This document shows, piece after piece, positions 36,428 to 45,921 of a stretch of 64,000 bases of DNA. The notes under the pieces are model-generated. The model was not told the DNA's origin. It worked only from the letters and a program-made list of their open reading frames with translations, and did not search any database. The stretch covers positions 202,313 through 266,312 of the forward strand of contig JBAZNU010000005.1 in assembly GCA_041649015.1 (NCBI GenBank), given 5' to 3'. Source of the stretch: Ignavibacteria bacterium (GTDB taxonomy: Bacteria > Bacteroidota > Ignavibacteria > Tepidaquicellales > Tepidaquicellaceae). The position numbers and the translations under genes were made by a program. Numbering within the stretch: position 1 is the first letter of the stretch; each line of letters starts with the position of its first letter.

Positions 36428-38536
36428 ATGAAAAATATGAATAAAGTAAAGCCCATAATATTCATTTATACAATCTTTTTATTATGTGCCTTAACCCCGG
36501 AATCATTTTCTCAAACAGGATGGTTTTGGCAAAACCCTTTGCCGCAGGGGAATAACATTAATGATATTCAGTATGTAACCTCGAATACTGCCTTTGCTTG
36601 CGGGCAGGATGGTACCGTCCTTAAAAGTCTTGATGGTTGTTCAACCTGGTTTCCTCTTTCTACAGGAGTCCCTACAAACCTTAAATCAATTTGTTTTATT
36701 AATGAAAATACGGGTTGGGTTATGGGTGCCCCGAATACAGTTCTAAGAACTTATAACGGAGGCTTCACCTGGACATCACTTAACATCGGAAACTATACAA
36801 ACATAAATTCAATTAACTTTGTAAACGCAAATACCGGATTCATTGTCGGTGCAAACGGACTTTTTCTTAAAACATCTGATGGAGGTGACAGCTGGTTTGC
36901 ATCAGTTATTTCAATCTACTCATTAAGTGATGTGTCTTTTACAGACCCGTTTTGGGGATGGACAGTCGGTTCAGCCGGTGCAATTCTTTATACTTTCAAT
37001 GGCGGTTCAAATTGGTACTGGCAAAACAGCCAGACAGGCCAGACTTTAAATTCTGTTTACTTCATAAATAGTTCTGTTGGTTATGCGGCAGGAAATTATG
37101 GAACTATTCTGCGTACAAATGATAGCGGTGCGAATTGGATTATACAAAATGCAAACACGACTAATAACCTTTTATCTGTTTTCGTGAATGATTTTTACAA
37201 TGCTTCCGCTTGCGGTTATAACGGTTCAATCTATAATACTACCGATGCCGGAACTGTCTGGAACCTTAAAGATATGGGAATACAAACGCCCCTGTCATCA
37301 ATCAGTTTTGCTAACATTAACCAGGGTGTGTGTGCAGGACAGCTCGGTTACATGACCCGTACATCGAATTCAGGTGTGAACTGGGTGTCGTTATCAAAAA
37401 TTATTACATCAGGTTATTTAAAATCAATCAGCATCGGCGACGAAAGCGTTATCTACGTCGCGGGAGGTATCGGTACTGTTTTAAAAACAGTTAACGGCGG
37501 TTATAACTGGACAGCCTTATCGGGTATATCCGGCATAGTTAACGCAGTCCATTTTTCAGATGTTTTCAATGGGTGGGTTGCAAGTTCAACAGGTATTAGA
37601 AACACAACCGATGGCGGGTTCACCTGGAATTTACAAACATCAAGCAATGTGAATTCAATTTTCTTCTTAAACCCGAGCTACGGCTGGGCTTGCGGAGAGA
37701 ACGGTTTGATTATTGCAACAACAAACGGAGGTCTGAACTGGGTCTCGCAGATAAGCGGCGGAACGGGCTCACTAAGGGCAATTCAATTCATCAATCAAAA
37801 TACAGGCTGGGCTCCTGAATCCTCAGGTCAGTTAAGGAAAACTACAAACGGCGGCTCGAACTGGTTTCTTGCTGCATTCGGCATTTCAAGCAATATAAAT
37901 TCATTATTTTTCACAAATGAAAACACAGGCTGGATAGCGGGTGAAACAGGAGTAATTTCTAAGTCAACAAATGGCGGTGTATCATGGATACCTCAAAATT
38001 CCGGAATTATATCCGATTTAAACTCAATTCATTTTCCAAATTCAAGTACAGGCTGGGCAATAGGTGCCGCGGGGAAAATCCTTTGGACATCCAATGGCGG
38101 CAGCAATTGGTTCTCACAAAATGGTTACACGGGTAAATACCTGACATCAGTAAAATTTGTAAATCACGCAACAGGTTGGATAGTCGGCGATGAAGGGACA
38201 ATAATAAAAACAATTGACGGCGGCGGAACTGTCGGCATTAATATTATTTCAACAGAAATACCTTCCGGCTTTAGCTTAAGCCAGAACTACCCGAATCCAT
38301 TTAATCCGCAGACAAAAATTAGATACACCGTACCAAAGAGCGGTTTTATTTCTTTAAAAGTTTATGATATAATGGGAAGGGAAGTGGCTGCCCTCGTAAA
38401 TCAAACCCAGAGCGAAGGTACTTATGAATATACATTTAATATTTCCGAACACGGATATATACCTTCCGGAGTTTTGTTCTATAGACTTCAGTCAGAAAAC
38501 AATTCCCTAACCAAAAAAATGATTTTGATGAAGTAG
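36428..38536 (+). CDS. T9SS-exported YCF48-type beta-propeller protein
   Basis: The 702-residue secreted protein has a signal peptide ending TPESFS, then a series of about 42-residue repeats with the YCF48/BNR pattern: INSINFVNANTGFIVGANG, LKTSDGGDSW and similar, more than a dozen times, presumably forming one or two propellers. The C-terminal sorting domain (about 615-702) has SQNYPNPFNPQTKIRYTV, KVYDIMGREVAAL and ends KKMILMK. YCF48-type repeats are common in secreted proteins of this group, but no specific function is assigned. The gene has its own strong terminator. Confidence 0.86.
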   Translation: MKNMNKVKPIIFIYTIFLLCALTPESFSQTGWFWQNPLPQGNNINDIQYVTSNTAFACGQDGTVLKSLDGCSTWFPLSTGVPTNLKSICFINENTGWVMGAPNTVLRTYNGGFTWTSLNIGNYTNINSINFVNANTGFIVGANGLFLKTSDGGDSWFASVISIYSLSDVSFTDPFWGWTVGSAGAILYTFNGGSNWYWQNSQTGQTLNSVYFINSSVGYAAGNYGTILRTNDSGANWIIQNANTTNNLLSVFVNDFYNASACGYNGSIYNTTDAGTVWNLKDMGIQTPLSSISFANINQGVCAGQLGYMTRTSNSGVNWVSLSKIITSGYLKSISIGDESVIYVAGGIGTVLKTVNGGYNWTALSGISGIVNAVHFSDVFNGWVASSTGIRNTTDGGFTWNLQTSSNVNSIFFLNPSYGWACGENGLIIATTNGGLNWVSQISGGTGSLRAIQFINQNTGWAPESSGQLRKTTNGGSNWFLAAFGISSNINSLFFTNENTGWIAGETGVISKSTNGGVSWIPQNSGIISDLNSIHFPNSSTGWAIGAAGKILWTSNGGSNWFSQNGYTGKYLTSVKFVNHATGWIVGDEGTIIKTIDGGGTVGINIISTEIPSGFSLSQNYPNPFNPQTKIRYTVPKSGFISLKVYDIMGREVAALVNQTQSEGTYEYTFNISEHGYIPSGVLFYRLQSENNSLTKKMILMK

Positions 38537-38863
38537 GGGCGTTGAATTTGTCGCGGCGAATCTACGACAGTTAACAGTGAAACAAACAGAAACGAATAAA
38601 GGCGGTCAACTCGACCGCCTTTTTATTTTTAATTATATGATTTATAAAACGAGTGTGAACTATATCGTTTTTGTGAATGCAATTTTGAGATGTTAGATAA
38701 TAAATAACATTGATGAAGGAAGTTAAAGTGTAAATGTGTTTATATAAAAGGTTGATGGATGAGGGAGATTTCTTGTTAAGTTTCAAAAAGTTAAAACTGG
38801 TTACATATCTTAGCTAACCACCTAATCCTTATTTTGTAAACCATTGTTTACGGTTAATCGTTT
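38537..38863. other. Intergenic region between convergent T9SS and restriction genes
   Basis: It holds the terminator at 38597-38630 and a small GTAAAC/GTTTAC hairpin (38837-38852) just past the restriction gene, without a T-tract. Otherwise AT-rich with no convincing gene. Confidence 0.4.
38597..38630 (+). terminator. Rho-independent terminator
   Basis: GGCGGTC pairs with GACCGCC over a five-base loop, extended by AAA/TTT, and is followed by TTTTTATTTTT. It ends the YCF48-type gene. Confidence 0.9.
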
Positions 38864-39481
38864 TTAATCCTGTTCAATTCCTAAAATTAGAAGTGGAACT
38901 GGTGGATTATTTCTTCCGTGTCTTAGGACATTGTAAACTTCGCCTTCGTAATATGCAACTCCGCTACTCATATTTGATTGCATTTTCTTTGTTGGTAAAA
39001 TTTCAATACCAAGGTTTATCACTCCACCTGAATAGAAAAGTAAATGTTTTACAAATAAGTCAAATGCTACAAAAGCATACTTACCAAATTGAACCTCAAC
39101 TGCTATCTGGTCTTTCACAAAGTCCGTTTGCTTGTATGATGATAATGGTTCTTTTATTCCCTTTTTATTCAAGAATTCTTTCTGTTTATCATATGGTAAA
39201 AGAATTAATTCTGGTAAAATTTTCTGGTCGGTTGTTATATAATATTGATAACGTCTTTCGTTCCAATTTAGCTCATTTAATTTTTCATTAAAGGCTTTGT
39301 TTAATCCAATTGGGCTATAAAGCATTTTTCCCGCCATTGTTTTTTCCTTACTTTCTTTTGTAATAAACTCTGAAGCATCAATGCTTTTAATAGTCTCTTT
39401 GATTTCTTTGAAAAGTTTTTTGTGATGAACAATTAGATATTCTTCTCCGTTCAAATGAGAATATTTTTGTGCTATTTTCAT
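38864..39481 (-). CDS. Type II restriction endonuclease, BglII/BstYI-like
   Basis: The 205-residue protein, encoded next to a DNA methyltransferase, carries the active-site spacing of the BglII/BstYI family: Asp120, eight residues, then Glu129-Val-Gln131 (DFVKDQIAVEVQFGKYAF). Glutamine in place of the usual lysine of PD-(D/E)xK enzymes is the family trademark. Length matches BstYI (203) and BglII (223). Upstream helices (SPIGLNKAFNEKLNELNW) also fit. Known members cut AGATCT or RGATCY; whether this one does is inference. Its ATG overlaps the methyltransferase stop as ATGA, so the methylase is translated first. Confidence 0.85.
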   Translation of the reverse strand: MKIAQKYSHLNGEEYLIVHHKKLFKEIKETIKSIDASEFITKESKEKTMAGKMLYSPIGLNKAFNEKLNELNWNERRYQYYITTDQKILPELILLPYDKQKEFLNKKGIKEPLSSYKQTDFVKDQIAVEVQFGKYAFVAFDLFVKHLLFYSGGVINLGIEILPTKKMQSNMSSGVAYYEGEVYNVLRHGRNNPPVPLLILGIEQD

Positions 39482-40458
39482 TTTTGATGATTAATTCCGT
39501 TATATTTTCTGTTAACATCATTTAATTCAAGTTGCATCCACTCTTTTGGAACCTGAGAAACTTTATCGTTACCGGTCGGTTTATGAATCGGTTTATTTAT
39601 GGGTCGGATTTTCAAACTGCCTTCTTGAAAATCTTTAATTCTCTTGTCAGCAATTTTACAATATTCGATCTCTTTCTCAATTCCTATTGCATTTCGATTA
39701 TTTTTAATAGCCGCAATTATCGACGATCCTACACCAGCAAAAGGGTCAAGAACCCAGCTTCTATCGTTTGTCAATGCAAGTACACAGCGTTCAACTAATT
39801 CAATGGGGAATTGACAAGGATGCGCAGTTTTTTCGGGATGATTTGATTTAACATTTGGTATATTCCACATAGCTGATTCCCAATCATTAGCAACTATCTC
39901 CCAAATGTCACTTGGATTTTTGCCAAGAGGATTTCCAGATGGCAATCCCTTTTTTTCTCCTTTGAAGTAAAGTTTTCCAGGATATTTTGCCGGAATCCTT
40001 ACACTATCCAGATTGAATATGTAATCATCTGTTTTACTGAACCACAATATAGTTTCATACCTCCCGCTAAACCTTTTTGAAGCATGAAGCCCGTGCCCAA
40101 AATGCCAAATAATTCTATTCCTAAGCTGTAATCCAAGTTTTTTAAATATTTGATAATAATAAATATCTAATGGAAAAACTTCACCTTTATTGACATAATT
40201 TCCAACTTGCCAACAAATATTTCCATTTTCTGATAGAGTTCTTACAAGTTCATTTATTATCTCTTCCTGTGATATCAAGTACTTTTCAATACTAGTCTTT
40301 GTTTCATATGATTTTCCTATATTGTATGGAGGTGAGGTTATTATTAAGTCAAATTTTTCATCTTCTATTCCTTTGAGAACTGTAAGGCTATCACCATTAA
40401 TAATCTGATGAGTGATGTCAGGACTAATATATTCAATTAGAGGTTCTTTAACTTTCAT
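39478..40458 (-). CDS. Type II DNA methyltransferase, beta class (N4-cytosine or N6-adenine)
   Basis: The 326-residue methylase has the catalytic motif IV TSPPYN at residues 41-46 and the AdoMet-binding motif I DPFAGVGSS near residue 243, in the beta-class order (IV before I). Ser-Pro-Pro-Tyr is typical of N4-cytosine methylases, although N6-adenine enzymes of this class also use it. It should protect host DNA from the BglII-like nuclease encoded immediately downstream. No controller (C) gene is visible; expressing the methylase first may be the safeguard. The local sequence is AT-rich like its neighbours, so recent transfer is not obvious. Confidence 0.92.
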   Translation of the reverse strand: MKVKEPLIEYISPDITHQIINGDSLTVLKGIEDEKFDLIITSPPYNIGKSYETKTSIEKYLISQEEIINELVRTLSENGNICWQVGNYVNKGEVFPLDIYYYQIFKKLGLQLRNRIIWHFGHGLHASKRFSGRYETILWFSKTDDYIFNLDSVRIPAKYPGKLYFKGEKKGLPSGNPLGKNPSDIWEIVANDWESAMWNIPNVKSNHPEKTAHPCQFPIELVERCVLALTNDRSWVLDPFAGVGSSIIAAIKNNRNAIGIEKEIEYCKIADKRIKDFQEGSLKIRPINKPIHKPTGNDKVSQVPKEWMQLELNDVNRKYNGINHQK

Positions 40459-41070
40459 ATTATTTCATTTTCCTTACTTCAATTTTAATTTAATCAACAA
40501 GTTTCCTGCTTTAATTTCCCGAAGCTATTATTAAAAAATTCCTCACGATTATCTCTTTTCATTTTTATGTTCCATAAACGAAGCGTTTTAAGTTAAATAT
40601 AATAATTATATAAATATTTAATCATCCTAAAATGAGATCTTCATTTTCTGAAAAATTTTATTTTTGCTTGTCTGAAAGTCTCAGTTCCAAGCTAATGTAC
40701 GATTTTTTATGGTCCAGAAAACACATTATTTCTGTTCATTTTTTCCACACTTTAACTAGTCAAATGCCAAAATGCTAAAAGTGATGTATACTTGCTTCCC
40801 CCCAAAAAACCTCATTTTTGAGCAAATTCTCGGGTCGGGTGCTTCATAATCGCATTCCGGTCAATCAGAATCCCGTTCAGCTGCTTCGATTTCGCGTTCC
40901 GCTGCTTCGATCACGGACTCTTGCGTTTCATAATCGGATTATGGACGTTCAGGTTTGTATTCTGCTGTACAAATTATTTAGTTTATTTGGAATTGTCAAG
41001 ACTATGCCCGATTCGAAAAATTGAGGTTTACAAAATCCGGAAGGTTATTGGTTCAATAATCTTTGTTATG
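40459..41070. other. Intergenic region upstream of the restriction-modification operon
   Basis: The left 380 bases are AT-rich and must hold the methylase promoter; an AGATCT site occurs at 40635-40640. The right part contains the degenerate 21-bp repeats at 40840-40965. Short frames across the repeats are not supported as genes. Confidence 0.5.
40840..40965. repeat. Six degenerate 21-bp tandem repeats
   Basis: Units start at 40840, 40861, 40882, 40903, 40924 and 40945, each exactly 21 bases. Shared positions are TTC at 4-6 in most units, AT/AATC around 8-12 and TTC around 16-18 (for example TGCTTCATAATCGCATTCCGG and TGCTTCGATTTCGCGTTCCGC). The stretch is GC-richer than its surroundings. A 21-base period is seven codons, so it could be a decayed heptad-repeat coding segment or a degenerate binding array. 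Confidence 0.55.
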
Positions 41071-41110
41071 AAAACACTCTGCCTGTTTTTAAGACAGAGT
41101 GTTTTTGTTT
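41071..41110. terminator. Terminator downstream of aconitase
   Basis: AAAACACTCTG pairs with CAGAGTGTTTT over a 13-base loop. T-rich tracts flank both sides (TTTTTGTTTT on plus, TTTTCAT on minus). It lies six bases beyond the aconitase stop. Confidence 0.8.
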
Positions 41111-41115
41111 TAAAA

Positions 41116-43365
41116 TTATTTGTTACTCGAAATTATGTTTAATGCTGAGCCGGCTTTAAACCATTCGATTTGCTGTTCGTTGAATGTGTGGTTTAGAAAT
41201 ATTTCATTATGTGTTTTATCGCCGTGATTAATAACTGCTTTGATTTGATTACCCGGTGCAAAGTTATTTAAGTCTATCGTGATAGTGTCATCTTCCAGAA
41301 TCAAATCATAGTCAGAAGGATTTGCGAATGTCAAAGGAAGCATTCCCTGCTTCTTGAGGTTTGTCTCATGTATTCTTGCGAATGACTTTACAACTATCGC
41401 TTTACCACCGAGGAATCTCGGCTCCATTGCCGCATGCTCGCGCGATGAACCCTCGCCGTAGTTTTCTTCGCCGACTACAACCCATGGAATTCCGCTTGCT
41501 TTGTAGTCACGGGCGGTCTTTGGAACATCCTCATAGCTGCCCGTTACAAAGTTTTTAACGTAATTCATTCTGTTATTGAAAAAGTTTATCGCACCTATAA
41601 ACATATTGTTCGAAATGTTATCAAGATGACCTCTGAATTTCAGCCATGGTCCTGCCATTGAAATATGGTCGGTCGTGCATTTGCCTTTTGCTTTTAAAAG
41701 AAGTCTCATGTCTGAAAAATCTTTGAGAAGGTCGGGTGCCTTAAACGCCTCAAGTATCTGAAGCCGGCTGCTGCTTCTTTCCACTTTAACCTCAATCTTT
41801 GAGCCGTCTTCCGGAGGCGGTATAAAGCCTGAGTTTCCTTTGTCAAAGCCTTTTGCGGGAAGTTCCAATCCGGTAGGCGGCGATAACTTTATCTCTTTCC
41901 CCTCTGAATTTATTAACGTGTCGGTAATAGGATTAAAAGTAATTTTTCCCGATAGTGCGAGTGCAGTAACTATTTCCGGAGATGCTACAAATGAATGCGT
42001 TGCAATATTGCCGTCGTTTCTCTTCGAAAAATTTCTGTTGTAAGATGTTAAAATCGAATTCTTTTCTCCGTCTTTAACATCATGCCGCTTCCACTGCCCG
42101 ATGCAGGGTCCGCATGCATTAGCCAAAACAACTCCGCCGATTTTCGTAAACAAATCGAGCTGTCCGTCGCGTTCTATCGTCGCACGTATCTGTTCCGAGC
42201 CGGGTGTGATTACAAATTCCGACTTTGCCCGCAGCCCCGAGTCAAACGCCTGCTTTGCTATAGATGCCGCCCTCTCCATATCTTCGTAAGAAGAATTTGT
42301 GCAGCTTCCGATAAGTCCGACTTTTAGCTCTTCAGGATAGCCGTTCTCTTTTACTGAATTCTTAAATTCTGATATTGTACGTGCAAGGTCTGGAGTAAAA
42401 GGTCCGTTTATATAAGGCTCAAGTTCTGAAAGATTTATCTCAATTACTTTATCGTAGTATTTCTCCGAACCCGCATCGGACGTAAGATTATCCTTTATCG
42501 CATCCGCCGCTGACGCTATATCTTCTCTTCCCGTTATTCTCAGATATTCCGACATCTTTTCATCGTACGGAAAAATTGAAGTTGTTGCACCGATTTCAGC
42601 ACCCATGTTGCAGATAGTTCCTTTACCCGTGCAGGAGATTGACTTTGTGCCTTCTCCGAAATATTCAACTATCGCTCCCGTACCGCCCTTCACAGTAAGT
42701 ATTCCCGCAAGCTTCAATATAACATCCTTCGGCGATGCCCATCCGTTTAATATACCCGTTAATTTAACTCCGATTATTTTCGGAAACTTAAGTTCCCATG
42801 GAAATCCTGCCATGACGTCAACCGCATCAGCTCCGCCCACGCCTATAGCTACCATTCCCAGACCGCCTGCGTTTGGCGTATGCGAATCCGTCCCAATCAT
42901 CATTCCTCCCGGAAACGCATAGTTTTCAAGAACAACTTGATGTATAATTCCGGAACCCGGTTTCCAGAATCCGATTCCATACTTTGCAGAGACCGATTCA
43001 AGAAAATCATAAACTTCCTTATTATCTGAAACAGCTTTGTTTAAATCTTTTGCAGCTCCTGCTTCGGCTTGTATTAAGTGATCACAGTGGACTGTAGAAG
43101 GTACTGCAACTTTCGGTATATTAGCCGACATGAACTGAAGAAGTGCCATCTGAGCAGTCGCATCCTGCATCGCCACGCGGTCGGGTTTAAAATCAACAAA
43201 ATCAGTACCCCTTTCAAAAGGTCCTGTATAGTCTGAATTCCATAGATGACTGTACAGAATTTTTTCCGTATAAGTCATTCCTCTACCTAAACGCTTTCGT
43301 GCTATTGAAACTTTATTATTAAAATTTTTATAAACATTCATTACTAATTCTTTGTCGAATGCCAT
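41116..43365 (-). CDS. acn: Aconitate hydratase (mitochondrial-type)
   Basis: The 749-residue [4Fe-4S] enzyme isomerises citrate and isocitrate in the TCA cycle. Cluster cysteines are Cys355 (IGSCTNSSYEDM), Cys418 and Cys421 (NACGPCIGQW). HTPNAGGLGMVAIGVGGADA is the N-terminal signature, and GEGSSREHAAMEPRFLGG marks the swivel domain. Length fits the mitochondrial-type family rather than AcnA (about 890) or AcnB. It is preceded by the DUF255 gene with a 2-base gap, so both are likely in one transcript ending at the hairpin near 41071. Confidence 0.96.
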   Translation of the reverse strand: MAFDKELVMNVYKNFNNKVSIARKRLGRGMTYTEKILYSHLWNSDYTGPFERGTDFVDFKPDRVAMQDATAQMALLQFMSANIPKVAVPSTVHCDHLIQAEAGAAKDLNKAVSDNKEVYDFLESVSAKYGIGFWKPGSGIIHQVVLENYAFPGGMMIGTDSHTPNAGGLGMVAIGVGGADAVDVMAGFPWELKFPKIIGVKLTGILNGWASPKDVILKLAGILTVKGGTGAIVEYFGEGTKSISCTGKGTICNMGAEIGATTSIFPYDEKMSEYLRITGREDIASAADAIKDNLTSDAGSEKYYDKVIEINLSELEPYINGPFTPDLARTISEFKNSVKENGYPEELKVGLIGSCTNSSYEDMERAASIAKQAFDSGLRAKSEFVITPGSEQIRATIERDGQLDLFTKIGGVVLANACGPCIGQWKRHDVKDGEKNSILTSYNRNFSKRNDGNIATHSFVASPEIVTALALSGKITFNPITDTLINSEGKEIKLSPPTGLELPAKGFDKGNSGFIPPPEDGSKIEVKVERSSSRLQILEAFKAPDLLKDFSDMRLLLKAKGKCTTDHISMAGPWLKFRGHLDNISNNMFIGAINFFNNRMNYVKNFVTGSYEDVPKTARDYKASGIPWVVVGEENYGEGSSREHAAMEPRFLGGKAIVVKSFARIHETNLKKQGMLPLTFANPSDYDLILEDDTITIDLNNFAPGNQIKAVINHGDKTHNEIFLNHTFNEQQIEWFKAGSALNIISSNK

Positions 43366-43367
43366 AT

Positions 43368-45485
43368 CTAATTCCTTATTTTATTTAATAAATTATTTAA
43401 TTCGTTAGTTGTTGAAACGGGTAAATTACACTTGAAATTTTCGCATATGTAAACCTTATCAGTTTTATAATCTTTAACTATTTCATTAAGATAAGGTATT
43501 AATTTTGCCGAGATGTTATTGAAATAAATTATATTCTTGTTCGGTAAATATTTCCTGATAACAGTTGAATGCAGTTCGTTAAATAAATCTGAACGCAAAT
43601 TTCCACTCAATATAATACTTGTATTATATTTTAAAAAGTTAAAGAGTGATGAAAGAAAGTGCGGGCTCGAAAATGGAGAACTCTCCGCTTTTGAATAGAA
43701 TAATTTAAAACTCTTATCGGCAAGCTCATAATATCTGTCTTCTTTGAAAATTGTAAACAATCGTGTTAGATTATCTGCCATAACCGAATTACCGGAAGGT
43801 TCAGCACCGTCGTATACCTCTTTTGTCCGCAGTATTATATCATATCGTTTTTCCGAATCAAAAAAACCGCCTTCTTCTTTGTCGTAAAACTTCGTTATTG
43901 CAAGCTCCGTAAGTCTTTTCGCAATCGTTAAGAGTTTTCCGCTGAATGATATGTTGTGAAAATCAAGCAGTGCTTTTATCAGAAAAGCGTAATCTTCAAG
44001 TCCTGCTTCAAACTTAATCTCTCCCTGAATATACCTGCGATAAAGTTTCTCCTCCTTTTCGTTATACAAGTTGTTTACTAAAAAACTGACGGCTCTTGCA
44101 GCAGCATGCTTGTAATCTTTGTTTCCTGTTATCGTATATCCTTTTACAAATGCCGAAATCATCAGAGAATTCCATGAAGTAATAATTTTCTTATCAAGAA
44201 AAGGACGCGGACGTTTATTCCTGTGCTCTTTAAGTTTGGATATTGCTTTCGTTATTACATCTTCCGCCTCTTCGTATGAGATGCCGTTTCTCTTCGCAGT
44301 TTCAGATAAATCCTCAGACTTATACAAAACATTCTTTGACCCGAAAATATTATGCGGGTCAGATATTGTATTGCCTTTATGCAGAATTCCGAAGTACTCA
44401 TTAAATACGTCTGCATTCTCATTATCAATAACACTTTCTATCTCGTCTTTTTCCCAAAGATAGAAATATCCTTCCTGCTTTTTATCAGGATCTTTGAGCG
44501 AAATCGCACTCTCCGCATCCTCAGCCGAGTAAAACCCTCCATCTTTATCAAGAAGAAAATTCATAACATATTCAAGCGTTTCATTTCCTGCTCTTAAAAA
44601 ACTTAACTCCTTTGTGAGTGAATAAGCATCAAAATATGTGTTCGATATTTGTGCCTGATCGTATAACATCTTCTCAAAATGCGGCACACGCCAGTATTTA
44701 TCAACTGAATACCTGTGAAATCCCTTATCTAATTTATCAAATATTCCTCCCTCATACATTTTCTTAAGAGTGAATGTAACCATATCCAGTGCCTTTGTTT
44801 CTTTTGTATGATAATAATATTTGAGAAGAAAATCGAGAATCACCGGTCTTGGAAATTTATTCCCTGATCCAAATCCTCCGAATTCTTCATCGTAAAGATT
44901 CAGGCATTGCACGAATACTGAGTCAAATATCCCTTCCTCAAATTTCCTATCTTCTGCCTTTAATGTGTTATCTAATAAAGTAATTATTTTTTCAGAACTG
45001 TTAATTACTTCATTTTTCTTGTGCTTCCATAGTTCGGCTATTTGATTTACCAAATCCTCAAATCCCGACCTTCCGTATTTGGATTTAGGCGGAATATAAG
45101 TAGCTCCGTAGAATGGCTTAAGGTCCGGTGTTAAAAACATACTCATTGGCCACCCTCCCGAACCTGTCATAGATTGAAGTGCTGTCATGTATATTCTGTC
45201 AATTTCCGGCATTTCCTCACGGTCAACTTTAATATTTACAAACGTCTCATTCATTAACGCCGCTATGCCAAAATCTTCAAAACATTCTCTTTCCATTACA
45301 TGGCACCAGTAACACGTTGAATATCCTATCGAAAGAAAGATTGGTTTGTCATGTGTTTTAGCAAGTTGTATGGTCTCAATATTCCATGCATACCAGTTAA
45401 CTGGATTGTATGCATGTTGCAGAAGATATGGACTTTTCTCATTTATTAAGTTATTTGGTCTTTTAGGCATATTATTTTGATTCAA
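43368..45485 (-). CDS. DUF255 / YyaL-type thioredoxin-fold protein
   Basis: The 705-residue protein belongs to the YyaL/SPATA20 family. An N-terminal thioredoxin-like domain (about 10-170) holds the redox-type motif CYWC (Cys58, Cys61) in GYSTCYWCHVMERECFED, and a long C-terminal alpha/alpha barrel resembles N-acylglucosamine epimerases (GGFGSGNKFPRP, HFEKMLYDQAQ, GGFYSAEDAES, TSWNSLMISAF). The biochemical role of the family is not settled. An alternative start at residue 6 (MPKRPNNL) is equally close to family N termini. No signal peptide, so cytoplasmic. Confidence 0.9.
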   Translation of the reverse strand: MNQNNMPKRPNNLINEKSPYLLQHAYNPVNWYAWNIETIQLAKTHDKPIFLSIGYSTCYWCHVMERECFEDFGIAALMNETFVNIKVDREEMPEIDRIYMTALQSMTGSGGWPMSMFLTPDLKPFYGATYIPPKSKYGRSGFEDLVNQIAELWKHKKNEVINSSEKIITLLDNTLKAEDRKFEEGIFDSVFVQCLNLYDEEFGGFGSGNKFPRPVILDFLLKYYYHTKETKALDMVTFTLKKMYEGGIFDKLDKGFHRYSVDKYWRVPHFEKMLYDQAQISNTYFDAYSLTKELSFLRAGNETLEYVMNFLLDKDGGFYSAEDAESAISLKDPDKKQEGYFYLWEKDEIESVIDNENADVFNEYFGILHKGNTISDPHNIFGSKNVLYKSEDLSETAKRNGISYEEAEDVITKAISKLKEHRNKRPRPFLDKKIITSWNSLMISAFVKGYTITGNKDYKHAAARAVSFLVNNLYNEKEEKLYRRYIQGEIKFEAGLEDYAFLIKALLDFHNISFSGKLLTIAKRLTELAITKFYDKEEGGFFDSEKRYDIILRTKEVYDGAEPSGNSVMADNLTRLFTIFKEDRYYELADKSFKLFYSKAESSPFSSPHFLSSLFNFLKYNTSIILSGNLRSDLFNELHSTVIRKYLPNKNIIYFNNISAKLIPYLNEIVKDYKTDKVYICENFKCNLPVSTTNELNNLLNKIRN

Positions 45486-45594
45486 TATATAAACACAACA
45501 TATACAGATATTTATTAATTCAACGAATTCAATGAATTAACTTTACTTTAAAGTATTACTTAATTATTTTTATAAAAATTAATATTTACTTATT

Positions 45595-45897
45595 ATGCAC
45601 ATATTATTCGAGATAAAATACTCAATTTTTGAGAAAAAGAGGGCAGAATACCTTGATCTTCTCGGGAAAATAAAGGCTTATTACGCTAAAGACGGAATTG
45701 ATAGATACATGGTCTTTGAAGATTCAAAAAAGCAAAATGAGTTTACGGAAATTTTCCTTTTCTCGAGTGAATCTGATTTCGAAAAATTCGAAGAAAATGC
45801 ATCCGAAGAAATCAACGAAATGCTTTCTAAACTGGTCAGCGAAATGGTAGTTGATAAAAAAATCAAGTACAGGACGAAAAAGGAAATAGAAGGTTAG
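45595..45897 (+). CDS. Small conserved-looking protein of unknown function
   Basis: I do not recognise this 100-residue protein. It is strongly charged, has no signal peptide or membrane segment, and predicts an alpha/beta pattern (HILFEIKYSIFEKKRAEYLDLL, then IDRYMVFEDSKKQNEFTEIFLF) like a dimeric ferredoxin-like barrel of the antibiotic-monooxygenase/EthD type. It lies 24 bases upstream of the pgpH-like gene and is probably co-transcribed, so a link to c-di-AMP turnover is possible but unproven. The gene call rests on its length, codon content and tight spacing. Confidence 0.65.
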   Translation: MHILFEIKYSIFEKKRAEYLDLLGKIKAYYAKDGIDRYMVFEDSKKQNEFTEIFLFSSESDFEKFEENASEEINEMLSKLVSEMVVDKKIKYRTKKEIEG

Positions 45898-45921
45898 TTC
45901 AATTTGTAATATTATGAAATT

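Noticed and set aside
38571..38786. 71-codon minus-strand ORF after the YCF48-type gene
   Set aside because: It overlaps the terminator of that gene, is low in complexity and resembles no family.
40818..41142. Short plus-strand frames over the 21-bp repeats
   Set aside because: Composition is dominated by the repeats, there is no recognisable domain, and one frame runs into the aconitase terminator. Treated as noncoding repeats.
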